Source: Bacteroidota bacterium (GTDB taxonomy: Bacteria > Bacteroidota > Bacteroidia > Chitinophagales > LD1). From it: a stretch of DNA of 13,918 nt. The DNA lies in contig JAQBNQ010000433.1 in assembly GCA_028288545.1 (NCBI GenBank), positions 1 to 13,918 of the forward strand, read 5' to 3'. Positions 12,801-13,918 of this stretch are shown here, one piece after another; within the stretch, counting starts at the first letter, position 1, and the number at the start of each line of letters is the position of its first letter. Made by a program: the position numbers and the translations under genes. The notes under the pieces were generated by a model that saw only the letters and a list, made by a program, of their open reading frames with translations, ran no database searches and was not told where the DNA came from.

Positions 12801-13918
12801 ATATGGTATGGACCGCCTCCAAAGCCACTAACTATTGTTCCGCCGTCAAAATCCCAGTTATAGAAAGTAGCCCCTTGGGCATTACCGGTAAAATTGATGG
12901 TAGCATTCGCTCCGGTGCAAACCGTGGAGGGTGCGGTAAATGTTGAAGTTGGTGGCCCGTTCAGCGAAACATGAACAGTGTCATTAACCACTACGCTATC
13001 GTTATTGCATAAGTAATACGTGGCCTGTATCCTATAATCCGTCGCAACCGTAGGGCAAACTATTACCGAATCGATATTGCTTAACTGGGTGGAATTCCGG
13101 AACCATCCCACTTTATAGTTGGGCACTCCGGCAGGTGTAAATCTCCAGGCATCGTGGTGTGCGGTCCACTGCGTTGCATTTCTTCCCGGTACGGTATAAA
13201 ATAAGGTAGCCGACGCATCCTGGATTCCCTCCATGGCAAGGCCGCCATTCCAACTCGGGCATATTCCCTTATTGGCTATTTCAATATCAACGGCATTTGT
13301 TGTTTCATGCAAAACGATCATTTGGGTTTGGAAAATAGTATCATGGCAGAACGAAGTGTTAACGCTATTTGAATCGCCGTACATAGGAATTCGGTACCAT
13401 GAAATCTGCATTGTTCTATTTGGTGCAGTACCGGTAACAGTGTAATAGGTACCCCCCATAAATGTTGGGTCAAGGTCCTGCCATGGCGCCATAATACTGT
13501 TTAATAAATCGACCGGATTATTTGTTGGAAGGGGATTGGTAATGAGATAGTTATTAATTCCTCCGCTTTGGTTGGTGTTAAACGATACAATGCCATTGGC
13601 ACCAATTATGAATTGCGTGTAGGTATTGCCAAAAAAGCAAAAGGGGAAGGGGATAGTTATTGGCGTGGAGAACAAATCATCCGTATTTGCCAATACCGAT
13701 GTGCCGCAGTTAAAACAGCGCGTAGAATCATATGGGATGCTATTTACCGTGTACTGGCTGGCGGTAGCGGTTGCCGTTACCGTTGCTGCTAACGTAGCGC
13801 AAGTGCTGCCGCACGGAATGGCCACGAAATTGTTGGTGCTCACTAAGTTTTGTGAAAAAAGGCTATGGCTGCAAAGCAGGGCAACAATAACCAGCATGGG
13901 GTAAATGTATTTGTTCCG
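9866..13918 (-). CDS. Giant mosaic surface protein secreted by T9SS (5' end outside window)
   Basis: At least 1350 residues; positions below count from the ATG at 13897. The frame continues past that ATG to the window edge, adding RNKYIYP before M1. This supplies the basic start that the signal peptide MLVIVALLCSHSLFSQ otherwise lacks, so the true start is probably beyond 13918. Domains in order: an N-terminal beta domain (about 60-255); a PKD-like domain (318-397, with NWDFDGG); an Ig-like domain (400-475); a LamG/concanavalin-like domain (478-705, with LWLMADTGV, VKFNGS and GEIAEVIVYNTAL); Ig-like repeats; a SprB-like repeat (861-925, CFGDSSG and SYLWN); two calcium loops of dockerin type (D1010-D1021 and D1067-D1078); and a cohesin-like beta domain (about 1104-1250, VYGLAFTLNYD). 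The T9SS type A sorting domain closes it (1268-1343, IFPNPANN, SGIYLIEV, QRLVISK). A role in adhesion or carbohydrate binding is inferred from the domains; no catalytic motif was seen. Confidence 0.93.
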   Translation of the reverse strand, partial: RNKYIYPMLVIVALLCSHSLFSQNLVSTNNFVAIPCGSTCATLAATVTATATASQYTVNSIPYDSTRCFNCGTSVLANTDDLFSTPITIPFPFCFFGNTYTQFIIGANGIVSFNTNQSGGINNYLITNPLPTNNPVDLLNSIMAPWQDLDPTFMGGTYYTVTGTAPNRTMQISWYRIPMYGDSNSVNTSFCHDTIFQTQMIVLHETTNAVDIEIANKGICPSWNGGLAMEGIQDASATLFYTVPGRNATQWTAHHDAWRFTPAGVPNYKVGWFRNSTQLSNIDSVIVCPTVATDYRIQATYYLCNNDSVVVNDTVHVSLNGPPTSTFTAPSTVCTGANATINFTGNAQGATFYNWDFDGGTIVSGFGGGPYHISWSTPGTKNVTLTVVNGVCTSALTTIPVTVNAVPNVTVSPDVTICLGDSTTLTAGGASTYTWSPPYALNTVFGATVIAYPSVTTTYTVTGNNLGCSNAASVKVTVNPACTLQPDVLPGLSLWLMADTGVILTSGVVTQWTDFSPNHLDATVTNGFNGPQWGASQGFYSKPCVKFNGSTTALSGPQIPGLGDSSVTIFILAHGYTQTGSTSTGLFSIGGTDGLWLSRDLSSESYRLVNNFTNSGTVLDASGCATNAPFPYRVFGFEKKLGVSVELDTNSTMVAFNNSNSGLNGPFVNGTYSIGNSQSVLFGEIAEVIVYNTALTPNQKQRVENYLYNKYAPPVDLGADITSNYFCPVELNESHYNFPYYRSAQWSTGQSGPSILAPHTGTYSVTVTNLFDQVSSDTINVTFPITTLNRHDTIVCAGQSFGSVPLYSLYSDTDHFTSYLWSTGQVTASIIPTLGGHYYVLITDSTGCSLSSDTITFSFDSVFVQVPSLTVNCFGDSSGMFCATVTGNGPFSYLWNSLITTQCLTHMPAGNDTILVTDALGCSARGIVTITQPPLITATITASSDTIYLGQTDTLFVHPLGGNPPYIYTWNDATHADHTPITTCFNYTVTVADQNGCTAIGIDSSVICMDDFVWPGDADYDGTANNNDLLAIGLAYGATGPIRPNASLLWVGQPATNWISSDTLPNGVNYKHTDCNGDGIIDADDTIAIIQNYGLIHTRGGGQNEWRSGIPALTVNLVPDTAYAGDSVTAEFILGDSGIIANNVYGLAFTLNYDLIPVDTAKTYVTFTTSWLGTSAEKISIAKDFKTIGQLQCAVTRIDHRTKTGSGQIGAATFVITTDNINGKNYSFYTMKAWISNVTVIDSAGNLITVNEGSDSTQIGYLPTGINNITAENNRIQIFPNPANNLLTVASQLGSIDIKITDVPGKEIIRYAPGGVHTTQLDVSQLSSGIYLIEVTTPAGTSTQRLVISK

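Overview
The window reads as the chromosome of a Bacteroidota bacterium, probably Sphingobacteriales or Chitinophagales-like. The lineage call rests on several independent signs: a type IX secretion (T9SS) C-terminal sorting domain on a giant surface protein, and a second broken one; a TonB-dependent-type barrel with an N-terminal carboxypeptidase-regulatory-like domain; PheS carrying the CxxC-x4-CxxC insertion typical of the phylum; TAnnTTTG-type promoter elements; and absence of Shine-Dalgarno sequences. No rRNA, tRNA, CRISPR array or insertion sequence was recognised. I ran no database search; family calls come from reading the translations.

Layout. Positions 1-3845 are read on the minus strand: the start of an unrecognised gene (1-202), a long intergenic region full of short repeats (203-708), a secreted alkaline-phosphatase-superfamily hydrolase (709-1812), a cytoplasmic TPR-like helical-repeat protein of unknown role (1963-3354), and a two-gene module whose second gene, apparently a nucleotidyltransferase, survives only as a start and a tail (3456-3570) behind an intact 92-residue partner (3567-3845). 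Divergent from this, guaA (3924-5465) and pheS (5872-6894) are read on the plus strand. Between them lies an orphan, frameshifted T9SS sorting domain (5498-5769) with no cargo left. A promoter-bearing gap precedes an 848-residue outer-membrane beta-barrel gene (7202-9748). It converges on a mosaic T9SS surface protein of at least 1350 residues (9866 to past the window edge), and a strong bidirectional terminator (9808-9851) separates the two.

How the genes relate. guaA and pheS are housekeeping genes with no shared pathway, and each appears to have its own very close promoter. The hydrolase, barrel and T9SS protein belong to the cell envelope or exterior, but nothing shows that they form one system. 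The strongest unexplained signals are (1) intergenic arrays of degenerate 7- and 8-bp units, several of which start within a few bases of a stop codon; (2) the two ruined genes; and (3) a giant secreted protein combining two perfect dockerin-type calcium loops with a neighbouring cohesin-like domain in one chain.
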